Below, in pieces: positions 14,869-24,443 of a DNA stretch of 64,000 bases; positions within the stretch are counted from its first letter, which is position 1, and every line of letters begins with the position of its first letter. Made by a program: the position numbers and the translations under genes. Source of the stretch: Cystobasidiopsis lactophilus (lineage: Eukaryota > Basidiomycota > Agaricostilbomycetes > Agaricostilbales > Chionosphaeraceae); assembly GCA_001599975.1 (NCBI GenBank), contig BCIO01000005.1, forward strand, positions 1,612,001 through 1,676,000. The letters are read 5' to 3'. The notes under the pieces were generated by a model. It was not told the DNA's origin. It ran no database searches and was given only the letters and a program-made list of their open reading frames with translations.

Positions 14869-15433
14869 GATTGGTTGTGGGTGGACGGGCGTGTCAGTGG
14901 CTTCTACAAGTGACGGTCCCGGAGCAACAAAATTCTTGGGGTGGGAGTTCGCTTGCGCACGCGCTGCCAATCCCGCTCGGTCCTGTTGCTTGAGTCTCCC
15001 ATTCAAGATGGTAGAACCACGCAGACAAGTCCCTAATAAAGTAGGAGAAGCGAGGTGGCTCCTAGGATCCTGGTCAGCGCGCTGGCCCGCCACCGAGCGC
15101 CACCGAATTCCTCCGCTCTGGCCAGTTGACTGCTGGATGGATCCTAGCCTCTGTTGCCTCGACCAAGCTGCAAATCTTCGTGTCTTAATTTGCCCGGTGG
15201 CCTCCTGCCGAGCTTGGAGAAGCAGATGTCTTGGCCTCGATTTCTCGATGGTCGGGTGACGCTCACCGCTGTTCTTCTGCGCGATCTGGCATTGATTAGG
15301 CCATGCATCGACGATTTGCGACCCTGATGGGATTTGACACATGCTAGAGCCTAAACGTCCAAGTTTGCTGTTCGTCCTGGAGCTCGACGATTCTTGCATT
15401 GCGCCGCTCCTGCCTTCGATCGACTCCTTCGAG
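14869..15433. promoter_or_regulatory. Divergent intergenic region IDI1 / MFS transporter
   Basis: About 565 bp between two divergent starts. Open frames run through it on both strands but show no conserved segment and look like chance GC-rich ORFs. It presumably holds both promoters and 5' UTRs; no obvious TATA box. Confidence 0.45.
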
Positions 15434-17537
15434 ATGTCCGTGGCCAAGACCAATCTGAACATTGAGATTAAGAGCCCTTCCTCTGAAGAGCAAGCTTTGG
15501 ACTATGCCCGCGATGAAGATTTTCTCGCCCTCACACTCTACCAGCGCAAGAGCGTGCTCATCAACCGGGAAATGGACAAGATTGGCTTCGGACGCTATCA
15601 ATGGGCCATATTCTTTCTTGCTGGCTTTGGCTACTTCCTAGATCTGGCTTGGGCTCAGCTGGGAGGTTTGATCCTGACCCCGCTCGCTCAAGAGCTCAAT
15701 GTAAGCTTGCCCAATTTCGCCACCTCCCAATAGAAGTCTGAGCCTCGCCGAAGGTCTCTGCTAACGATCAACCGAACATCTATACGGCCATGAATGCCGG
15801 ATTGACAGTCGGAGCCTTGTTCTGGGGAATCAGCGTGCGTCCGACTTTCTGTTTGAGAAGGGCTCTTCGCTGATAATCATTGCCCACTTAGGCCGATATC
15901 ATTGGCCGTCGTTGGGCGTTCAACCTGACTTGCCTGATCACCAGCGTCTTTGGCACACTTCTCGCTGCACCTCCCACCAACTTCAAGGCGATCTGTGCCA
16001 TTGCCGCTTTCGCTGGCTTTGGCCTGGGTGGCAACATTCCCATTGACGCAACTATCTGCCTAGAGTATGTCTGATAGCACTGTTTCGCATTGCGCTTCCG
16101 CTGAATGTGTGGGGTTTAGGTTCTTGCCGCAGAACAAGCGCTGGGTCCTGGCGCTCTTGTCGCTTTTCCAACCACTCGGCGTCACCGTCTGCACCATTAT
16201 CGCTTACGGCCTGATTCCGAAGTACTCTTGCGACTCGTCTCTTCCCTCTTGCTTGACGGGCCAGACTCCTTGCTGCACAAGATCGTCAAATTTGGGCTGG
16301 CGGTATACGACAATTGTCATTGGCGCCATCACCCTCATCATCTTTTTCCTCCGCTTTGTGGTATTCAATTTCAGAGAGAGCCCGAAGTATCTGTTGTCGC
16401 GCGGAAGAGAGCAAGAGGCTATCAATGTCGTCTTCGAAATCGCCAAATTCAACGGAGCTCCAGAACCGACTTTGACCATCGAACACTTCCGAGCTTTGGA
16501 ATCACAGCTGTCAGCCGGCTCCGACGCCGAACAACCTATCATTGGTGGCGTCAAACCAAAAGGCTTGATGCAGACCACCAAGTCTGTCATGAGGAACAAC
16601 ATGGACCGCATGGCGCACCTCAAAGGGGTAGGTTGCTATTTCACCACGATGGGTGGCGACTGACTGGCCGTATCTAGCTGTTCCGGACAAAACTCAACGT
16701 TTTCACATTTTGCTGCTTGGCAGTGGCGTACAGTGAGCAAAATTGGCTTGCGCACGGCTACCGAACTTATTTGTGCCAATGCAGTGTCCGATTTTTGGGC
16801 TTTCAACGTGAGCAGTCTTGTGCAGCCGATCAGAGCCGACTGACCCGTGCCAATGTCAGATTGCTGGCGGCTTCCTGCCCATTATTCTTCGGCGCAACGG
16901 CATAGCCGCCGACCAGACAGTCTACCAGACCTACAGGCAGTACATCTATATCTACTTGCCCGGTATCATTGGCTCCGTTATGGCCTCCGGCATGATGGAG
17001 GTGCCTCGTGTCGGCAGGAAGTGGGCCATGGTGTTTGGGGCTGCCATGATGGGAGTGTCAATGTTCCTCTACGTTGCAGTGGACTCGATCGCTGCAAGCG
17101 TAGGCCTCAACGCACTTGAATACATCGTGAGCACCTCTCTGGCTGTGGCAGTGTTTGACCCCCTCTCATTCTTCGCTCAGTTTCAAACATTCTACAACGC
17201 AATCTTGTATGCTTTTACACCAGAGGTGTTCGAGGCCTCGTATCGTGCGACGGCTAGCGGTAGGTGCCTTCTCGCTGCTCTTCCCTAATCACCTGCTCAG
17301 TGGCTTGGCAGGCACTTTATCCACCTTGGGCCGCCTCTCCGGTATCGTAGCACCTCGCGCAGCTGCACCTTACTATGCCTCTGGTGGCAATGGCGTGCTC
17401 TACCTTGGCGCAGGCGCAGCTCTTGGTGAGCAAACCTACTCAAGTGCCTTACCCACAGAGCTAATGGCGGCATTGCAGTTTCCATGCTGGCTATTGCGCT
17501 CCTTCCAGTTGAGACTCGAGGGAAGCAGTCGCTGTAA
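15434..17537 (+). CDS. MFS transporter, SV2/SVOP-like
   Basis: Twelve-helix major facilitator, predicted plasma-membrane carrier for an unknown small solute. The cytosolic N-terminus (MSVAKTNLNIEIKSPSSEEQ at 15434; an in-frame Met at 15341 is an alternative) precedes the first helix QWAIFFLAGFGYFLDLAWAQ. Later come GRRWAFNLTCLITSVFGTLL after helix 2, an acid-containing helix 4 segment GLGGNIPIDATICLE, and the loop after helix 6 with FRESPKYLLSRGREQEA. The C-terminal half ends with PVETRGKQSL (stop 17535-17537). At least seven introns. The sequence resembles the SV2/SVOP and fungal organic-solute branch more than hexose transporters. The substrate cannot be read from it. Confidence 0.8.
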
Positions 17538-17910
17538 AACTGCTGTTGTGCTTAGACACTTTGCATTGTGATCTGCCGTCAAAGTCACAAGTTTCATTAG
17601 GTGGCGATGATTCGCCCGAGAATGGGTCCGTCAAAATGCAAGGATATGCACCATGAAAAGGGTAAAACAACGAAAGCAAAAGGGTTTGCGTCAAACGTCC
17701 ACATTCACAAAGGGCAAAAGTCTACCGTTGAAGAAGTCGGATTGAGCGATGGCGAGAAAACGCTTTGGTCATGCTGGCCGGATTATATCCAATGTGGGAG
17801 TTGGGTTCCAGGCATAGCTTTAGGTCGGGATGCGCGAGTCACAGCAATCTATCCAGTATGCGGAAGGTATCCAGCCAAAAAAATCGAGAGAAGGTGTGTT
17901 GGGCGAGGCT
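17538..17910. other. Intergenic, convergent gene ends
   Basis: About 370 bp between the MFS transporter stop and the histone H4-like stop. No gene-like segment seen; presumably 3' UTRs. Confidence 0.45.
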
Positions 17911-18982
17911 TCAGACGCCGTTCTTGCCGAGGTGGCCGAAGGGAGTGACTGCAGTGGCTTTTGAGCAAGCTAAAGGTTGCTTACAGAGAAAGGGAGGTAA
18001 TCTTACATCCGTAGAGGGCTGAGGAAGAAAGCAAGGCGGGCTCGAATCCTCAAAGTCGCTGGACAGATAGAAGGTAAGGGAAGCGGGGCTCACTGCGGCC
18101 TTGACGCTTCATGGCGTACACGACGTCCAAAACCTGAGCGGCAAGGTGTGAGACGAACGTCAGGACGTTCACTGGGAAAGGCTTACAGTGACAGTCTTGC
18201 GCCTTGGTGGTCCGGGTCAAAACTGGATGTGCTGGCCGTTCTCCTGAACATCAACTCACTTGGCGTGCTCGGTGTAGGTGACGGCGTCGCCGACGACTTT
18301 GGTCAGCTGCACAGCGAGGTCAGCAGAAGCAAACTACGACCAGACATCGCTCACAAATTCCCCTGTCAGTCCGCTCAATGTTAGCCACAGTATCAGACTG
18401 AAAGGAGCGTAGAGGGACTTGCTGAGCACTTCGCGCACAGGGTCGTAGATCTGGGCCGAGATCTTTGTGGGTCCAAAGGTACTTGAGTCTGTGACGCTAG
18501 GCCTCTATAGGTCAGACACTCACGCGCTTGACGCCCTGTGATACACAGACGTGGTCAGTAGCCTCGCCTTTGACCGGCATGCACAAAGGCGGAAGAGAAG
18601 GGCCAAGACACTGCGGGCACGAAGACGGAGGTAGACAAAACTGGACACTGGGCTTACCCCCCTTCGAGCCAATCGCCTGATGTCGCCCTTGGTCACACCA
18701 GCCATAGCGTCTTTTCTGACCTTGCGATGACGTTTTGCGCCAGTTTGGCCCAGCTGTCAAGAATTGACGTCCGAGCTCTCCTGAGCCAAAGGAGAGCGAG
18801 AGAGCGCACCCCTTTGCCGCGTCCAGCTTTAGAGCAGACCCACAACGAACATTGAGCGCCATCGTTGGGGCGAACAGCGGCGAGGGGAGTGCGGACTCAC
18901 CGCCGACACCCTTGATGCTTTTGCCACCCTGCTGCGTGGACTTGACCGTCTTGGCGGCCTCTTTGATCTGGGAGCGAGTCAT
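17911..18982 (-). CDS. Divergent histone H4 variant, ten exons
   Basis: Histone H4-like protein, inferred 127 residues. Exons on the minus strand: 18982-18908, 18753-18658, 18535-18524, 18463-18424, 18362-18355, 18306-18260, 18202-18187, 18133-18094, 18018-18007, 17948-17911. Phases are consistent throughout and total 384 nt with stop. The core is clearly H4: GAKRHRK, then [30 protein letters not shown] and [17 protein letters not shown]. From RRLARRGG to RTLYGF the length equals canonical H4 exactly. Differences: the tail starts [20 protein letters not shown], not SGRGKGGKG; GLGK becomes GLGQ; KVLRDNIQGITKPAI becomes [15 protein letters not shown]; a tail [12 protein letters not shown] replaces FGG. 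One intron (18363-18423) is GC-AG. Exon 1 uses donor GTCGGC, as TOA1 does. An in-frame upstream Met at 19084 would add 34 residues. The family is certain; the splice model is inferred. Confidence 0.85.
18363..18423 (-). other. GC-AG intron in the histone H4-like gene
   Basis: Donor GCAAGT, the usual consensus for GC-type donors, and acceptor GACAG. Using it together with the next 8-nt exon restores REF in the place of KVF and keeps the core length identical to H4. Reading through instead adds residues that do not fit. Confidence 0.7.
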
Positions 18983-19273
18983 TTTGTGGGTCTTTTGAGT
19001 GTTTTGAAGGTGAACGAGGGTGGTTTCTCCAAGGAACAGGGAGCTGAGGTCGTTTGCGGAAAAGAGGGCCGTGCGCGCCCTCAAGCTTGGAGCATGTCAT
19101 CATCTCCGACTTGCGGTTTGCTCTTCACGCTCTAGAACCGTGTCTCAGTAATGTAAAAGGACGCGCATTAAGGCGGAAGACGCGAGCTTTCTCCCAAGAT
19201 TAGGTGGCACAGTCAGGCTGAAATTGGTGTCGCGAGCCTCTCAGCTAGCTACAAAGTCCGATTGCAAGCAGCC

Positions 19274-21458
19274 CTAACGAAACTGGTTCAGGTTCAGCAA
19301 AGCCATCAAGTCTGGCGCCGAGTTCCCTGCTGGCGGCGGCCCTTGAGGGGGAGGGGGAGCGAAGCCAAAGGGTGGCGGAGCAAAGCCGGGTGGCGGCGCC
19401 TGGCGTGGAGGCATCATCAAGCCGGGAGGCGGGTTGGGGAAGCCAGGTGGACCTGGTTGCTGTGGGAAGGGTGGTAAGCGGCCCAGGCCGGGAGGCAAAG
19501 GCTGCATGGCCGCAAAGGCCGGGTTGCTGCTGCCACCGCTGGTCGGCGGCGGTGGCGGGAAAGGCGAAGAGCGAGGCGGCGGTAGCATACTGGGGATCGA
19601 ATGGGGCGCAATATTAGAAAAGTCGGAGCGCAAAGTCGGCGGCGAAAACTGTTGGCGTTGCTGCTGTTGCTGCAGCATGAATTGATGCTGGAGGGCGGGC
19701 ATGCCGGGTGGGGGCGGCGGCATCGACATCATGCCAGGGACCGAGCCGCCCTGAGAAGGCGCTCTGTGATGGTGCTGTTGCTGCTGGCTTTCCGAGGATG
19801 GCTTGGGCGGCTCTTGCGGAGGGTGGTGAGGAGGACGCGGATCAAAAGACGGCTTGTTCAGGGACGACGGCTCGGGGGCCGGTGGGCCGTGCTGTGGAGC
19901 AGATCTTGGTGGCGCCGCTTGAGGCTGGGACGACATCTGGAGCATCTGCATGATGCGCTGCATGCTGTCCGCGTCGGCTGACGCTGGGGCTTTGCTCGGC
20001 GGCTGCTGCTGTGAAGGAGTCGGTTGGGGGTGGGGAGTGCCAAAGAGGGCCATCAAGCCTTCAGCGGTGGGAGGAGGTCTGTTGGTAGGAGGCGAAGTGG
20101 CTGGAGGAGGAGGAGGTTGCGCGCTCTCAGCGGGAGCGTCGCCCTTGAAATATTTGGCGAATCGAGAGCCTCCTCGGCCACCTGAGCCAGCTGGAGTTGC
20201 TGAAGCAGAGGAACCTGGAGTGGGGAAGGGCGACTTGTCGAAAAAGGAAGCGGGCTCAGGCAGTTTAATCGTTTCTGCCGCCATTGGAACTTCTGTGGCA
20301 TCATGCTTGAGAAGACAGCTTTGCCGAGCTGAACGCAAAATGACACACCTTTGGGAATGGAAGGTGCAACCAAAACAGGTTTGGGCTCCTCTGGCGGGGC
20401 AGGCTTGGCTTCGCCAGCAGCCTCCCGCTGTCTTCGTTCTCGCTCGCGCATTTCCGCCTTGAAAGCTTGGATCTCGTCGATGTGGTGAACTGGAGCGGCT
20501 CCAACAGCGCCGTTAGGTCTGGGAGAAGGCTCCAGCGAGTCGTCGTCTTTGGCCGACGCCTTGAAGTGGGCCCAGGCCGGCGAGGGTTCATTGGTGCTCG
20601 CTGTTGACGGCTCGTCGTCGTCCATCCAGGCGGGTTTGGAGCTGTCTCTGCTGGTGTCTTTGCCAGGAGGAAGGCGAGCCGCCTGCAGCTTGCCCGACCG
20701 CCAAGCGTTCTCCTCTGACCGGCCGTCCTTGCGCCCAAACTCGTTCCGGCTGTCCGCTGCCGGCCTCCGCTCAGCACCGCCCTCCTTCCTCTCCATGATG
20801 CGCTCGCCCGCAACTCTCTCGCCTCTTCGACCTTCGCCCCGCTCCGCACCTCGTCCAGCGCCAGGTCGATAAGTGTCGGCCTCGCCCTTCCTGAAAGCAG
20901 ACCTCTCCTCGCCCCGTGACTCGCGGTCTCTGTAGCTGGGCTTGTACGAGTCGACGCCTCCTGGATAGCGCTCCTCGTCGAGGGCGCCGTGGCTGGTGGC
21001 AGTGGTGTTGCGAGAGCGGCGGGAAGAGGTCGCCAGCCTGAACTCGCCCATCGCTCCATTTCCATCCGCGTCTTCTGGCTGGTGCGTCCGCTCGGCTCGT
21101 CCGTTCTGGTTCGGAAGGAGTTGATGAGCATATGGAGCAAGCAGCGAAATGTAAACACGAAAGGACGGACCCGTTTGTGCTCGCCCGCTCTGGATTCCGC
21201 ATGACCCTCTCTCCCATAGTTTCTGGCTTGGTTGGGAGCCTCGTATTCGCTGCAGCCCATCATCAGCGATGCTCCAGAGCTGAAGCAAGGCGCAGAGGGG
21301 CCAACTCACCCATACCATTCGGCCAAAGGCAACAAGGCCTTGGGACGAGAAGCGGCGAGCGGGCTGGAGTGCAGCTTGAGGAGCCAGAGCCTCGAGTAGC
21401 ACCTGGAATCTATAACAGCAGGCCCGGAGCCATCGCTGGCCTCGGACGCGGAGCTCAT
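19274..21458 (-). CDS. Proline-rich protein with candidate eIF4E-binding motif
   Basis: Long low-complexity protein, about 660 residues. Exon 1 begins MSSASEASDGSGPAVIDSR at 21458 and continues YSRLWLLKLHSS; YSRLWLL matches the eIF4E-binding consensus YxxxxL-hydrophobic at residues 20-26. Introns then lead to EYEAPNQARNYGREG, GRAERTHQPEDADGNGAMGE and a basic RGGER-rich middle. A charged helix follows (HIDEIQAFKAEMRERERRQR), then ASFFDKSPFPTP and GGRGGSRFAKYFKGD. The last 300 residues are rich in Pro, Gln and Gly with PPPG repeats and end LMALLNLNQFR (stop 19274-19276). The motif near the N-terminus plus a SRFAKYF segment recalls metazoan 4E-T (SRF..WF), a translational repressor of P-bodies. 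That link is an inference. A plain disordered RNA-binding protein is the alternative. Confidence 0.6.
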
Positions 21459-21704
21459 TGAGCCTTTTAGAGCACTTCCAGAAATTCAAGTCGGTCCGCC
21501 GGGGGCAAGAAGATGGGTGGGCAGAACAGCAGCTTGGAGGGCTGCAATCCTCTTGCGCTTTTGGTTTACGTGCAGTCTAGACATGCATCGCAAACGTCGA
21601 TGGAATAGAACAGGCAGGCAGAGGGCCAGCAATGGAGAGCGAGACCCGCGATGAGATGAACAAAGATGCGTCCTGCAGCTTGCACGCAACCACGCCCTTC
21701 TAGG

Positions 21705-22217
21705 TTACGTCTCGCTGCGAGTATAAGTTGGCAGAGTGCCATTCTCCTCCATCCGCTTCTTGGCTTCGGCTGTCGCCCAGGTTTGGACGCTGCGGCATAT
21801 CGATTTGAGCTCTGATTGATCCCGCGGCCTGCTTCTTGAAAGGGAGAGCTCACGATGTGTCAGGCTTGTAGTAAAGCAAGACGGCGGCCAGACCCATGCC
21901 TCCGAACATGCCCCAGTAGTAAATGGTCTCCCAGTCCTCCTTCACCCGCTTCGTGCCCGGAGCTGGCGGCTGAAAGCGTTCGCATTGTCAAGTCCCGCTC
22001 ATCGAGCTCGTGTGCTTCTTCCAAAGCTTACCTTTTCAGCAAAGAGGTACCCAGTAGGCTGGAAAGCGGCCAGTCAGCTCTTTGAGGCCCGCCATTCGAC
22101 AAACAGGCGGAAAACACGAACCTCGTGGTAGTGCGGCCCATGCGAGGCGTTGCGCTTCGCCAGTTGCCTCGAGGGCTGCTGAAGGGCTCTGAGAGGACCT
22201 CTGGACAGCCGAATCAT
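21705..22217 (-). CDS. Mitochondrial complex I subunit, ESSS/NDUFB11-like
   Basis: Small single-pass inner-membrane subunit. The N-terminus MIRLSRGPLRALQQPSRQLA (start 22217) is Arg-rich with no acids, like a mitochondrial presequence. It is followed by KRNASHGPHYHE, then by PTGYLFAEK and PPAPGTKRVKEDWETIYYWG. A short membrane span, MFGGMGLAAVLLYY, precedes the tail SIQTWATAEAKKRMEENG and the end TLPTYTRSET (stop 21705-21707). The motif of PPxPGxKRV-EDWE before a single span fits the ESSS/NDUFB11 family. Four short exons. About 110 residues. Confidence 0.75.
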
Positions 22218-22442
22218 GACTTCGAGTTGGCTGCAGAGGTCAGATCCGCTTGAAAGCCCTCGCGAGGTTGTTCGATGCGGGCTTGTGGTGGGTGTTTAGA
22301 AAGTCAGCCGGACAAGGCCTTTACAGACATTGGCGTCATCTTATAGCTCAATAGTTACAATTGCGAAGATCCGAGGTCAAAGCCACAAACGGAGGAAGAC
22401 CTGCGCCACCCATCACTAGCCGCCAGAGAGGCCTCTCGCTTC

Positions 22443-23252
22443 TCACATTTGCCCATCACCTTCAAACCCTTGACAAACAAAATAGGCTTCTTTGCTCTCG
22501 CTTCTGGAGCTCTTGGGCTTGAACGTGTTGATTTTGACAAAGTGGGTGGCGAGGTCGCCCTTGCCGAACTCCGTGAGCTCTTGAGACTGAAGAAACTTCA
22601 TGATTAGTGTTCCATTCGTCGCCAGGTGCTTCTTGGAGAAGTTTAAAGCGGTCAAACAGAGGTCCCTATGCACTTCCGTGAGCCTGTTGTCCTGAGCGCA
22701 AGGGAAGAGTCCTCACAGTGACGCTTGATTGTCTTTGATCGGGCTGCCGGACATATTGGCCAGCTAAAGAAGATCGTTGTTCAGTCAACCAACATGTTGA
22801 ACAAGACGAAAAGGGCCCACCATATCACTGAGGACAACATCGACCGGCAGCGAGGCCACCAACTCCCCCAGCTTCCCTTCGACCGCTTGATTCAAGAAAT
22901 CGCCGAGGATGAAAGACACATTTGGAAGCGTAGAGACGTGAGGATGCAGCGGCAGCAGATCCAGAGCGAGAATCTTGGCCTTTGGCGCGGTTTTCGAGAC
23001 CGCCTGCGTCCATCCTCCAGGGCTGGCTCCTAGGTCCACAACCACTGACGCCCGCTTGAGAAACTTGTACTTTTGGTCGATTTCGAGCAGCTTGAAGCCC
23101 GCCCGAGAGACGAAAGCGTTGCCAACCGCGTCCTCCGCCACGCCCAGATTCAGCGGCTGGCGAGTTTTCGACTTTGCCCAAGGATCGGACTCTTTTCTAG
23201 CTAGCCATCGTGACGAAGAGGCTGATTTATGAGCCCAACGCCGACATTGCAT
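22443..23252 (-). CDS. MRM2: Mitochondrial 21S/large rRNA 2'-O-methyltransferase (FtsJ family)
   Basis: SAM-dependent ribose methyltransferase for mitochondrial large-subunit rRNA. It starts MQCRRWAHKSASSSRWLARK at 23252, a presequence-like basic stretch. FtsJ landmarks follow in order: NAFVSRAGFKLLEIDQKYKF with the catalytic Arg/Lys region, VVVDLGASPGGWTQAVSK (SAM motif I), KILALDLLPLHPH, then VDVVLSDMVANMSG with the catalytic Asp. After introns come LCLTALNFSKKHLATNGTLI, MKFLQSQELTEF with the catalytic Lys, and KINTFKPKSSRSESKEAYFV with the K-D-K-E terminal Glu. Ends GFEGDGQM (stop 22443-22445). The short length and presequence favour Mrm2 over the nucleolar Spb1 or the tRNA enzyme Trm7. 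Confidence 0.85.
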
Positions 23253-23452
23253 GCAAGGCCTTCTGAAGCAGAGTCGTCGGGCGAGGTCAAGAAAATTGTA
23301 TCCATCCTGGTTCTCTCCTGGTCTTTACAGTTGCATCTGGGACAGCTTTGAGGAGAGGCCCCAAATGTGGGACGAGAGCGAGCCTCTAATCGGTCAGCCA
23401 CACTCCCTTTCATGACCGCAATACCTCATGTGCCTCTCATCCATGCCACCTC

Positions 23453-24061
23453 TCAAGAAACAGCCAGCACTTCTTTCAACAGCACATTCAGTTGCTTCTC
23501 GAGGTGCAAGGTGAGCATGTCGGCCAAGTCTGGTGGCAGAGCCGCGCCAGGCTCCGGTGCCAGGTCGAGGGAGAGGAAGACTTGGCTCTTGAATTTCCGG
23601 CCTGCTGCCACCCAGCACTCCTTCTAGCATGTAATATCTGTAAATGAGAGAAGAGGACGAACAAAGCCGAGCAGCAATGGTTGGCCCAGCGTCCGAGCGG
23701 GCAGAGCGATACATGCTGGTCGTAGCCGCTGGGCGTGAGGTCTGTTGAAGCAGTGAGCCAACGTCAGGAACCATCAAGGTCTCGGTGAATCGACAGGAAC
23801 TGACATCGAAAGAAGGCATAGCGCAAGTCCAAGTGTCGGCCAGCCTCTGAGGGCCGCCTTCCAGTCCGGCCCAAATCATGCAAGTGCGATCTCTGTGGGC
23901 CGCCAGATCGATTCAGTCATACGCAACGGCCAGATCCAAGAGGAGGAGGCAAACAGCAAGGTGAATTGAACGAGCACATCAGGCAAGGCATTCGGAGCTG
24001 GCGAGGCGATCCGGTGCGAGACCGTCTTAATTTTAGGCTGGGCCGAGGAGGTCTGCGCCAT
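23453..24061 (-). CDS. Proteasome assembly chaperone 4-like (PSMG4/Poc4)
   Basis: Small protein built from at least three exons. Exon 1 (MAQTSSAQPKIKTVSHRIAS from 24061) ends at VLVQFTLL. After an intron of about 70 nt comes DRTCMIWAGLEGGPQRLADT and WTCAMPSFD, which looks like the PAC4 core strand pair (hydrophobic, F-W-G, then LA.AM.). Then follow ETLMVPD, DAGPTIAARLCRKFKSQVFL and SLDLAPEPGAALPPDLADML, ending LEKQLNVLLKEVLAV with a stop at 23453-23455. In PSMG4 the same order (beta core, a helix before KQVFVSYNL, terminal amphipathic helix) is seen. Poc3/Poc4 proteins chaperone early alpha-ring assembly of the 20S proteasome. The match is by pattern only, so moderate confidence. Confidence 0.55.
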
Positions 24062-24443
24062 GCTAGCTTCACTAAGAGTGGCCTAAAAGACAGAGCCACG
24101 CAAGATTCTTGGTCGCGGAGTGGGTTGAACCTTGGCCAGTCCGAATTCTGGCGAGTGGCGTCAAGAGTTCACTAGCGGTTATCTCAAAGTACAAACTCAA
24201 AAGAATGCAAGACTATGACGGCAACGAGGGAATTGGGCAAGAGGGCAAGGATTGCAACATGCTTCGCAGGCAGCGAACGACGCTTTGGAAGAAAACGCGC
24301 GACTGAATGAAGAGCCCCTTTTCGCCTGTAGAAGCCAGACTTGCCTCAAAAGGATTTTGAAGTGAGTCGAAGAGCGAAAGTCGTGAGTAGGTGTGTAAGA
24401 AGGTGCGGCGTGAACGAGTGAAACTGTGCGGATGAAAACCACT
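24062..24443. other. Intergenic region upstream of the PSMG4-like gene
   Basis: About 380 bp between two minus-strand genes. No conserved coding segment found; presumably promoter of the PSMG4-like gene and 3' UTR of the next. Confidence 0.4.

Noticed and set aside
18030-18060. tRNA B-box-like sequence (GATTCGAGCCC on the minus strand)
   Set aside because: It lies within an intron of the H4-like gene and I could not find a matching A box or cloverleaf.
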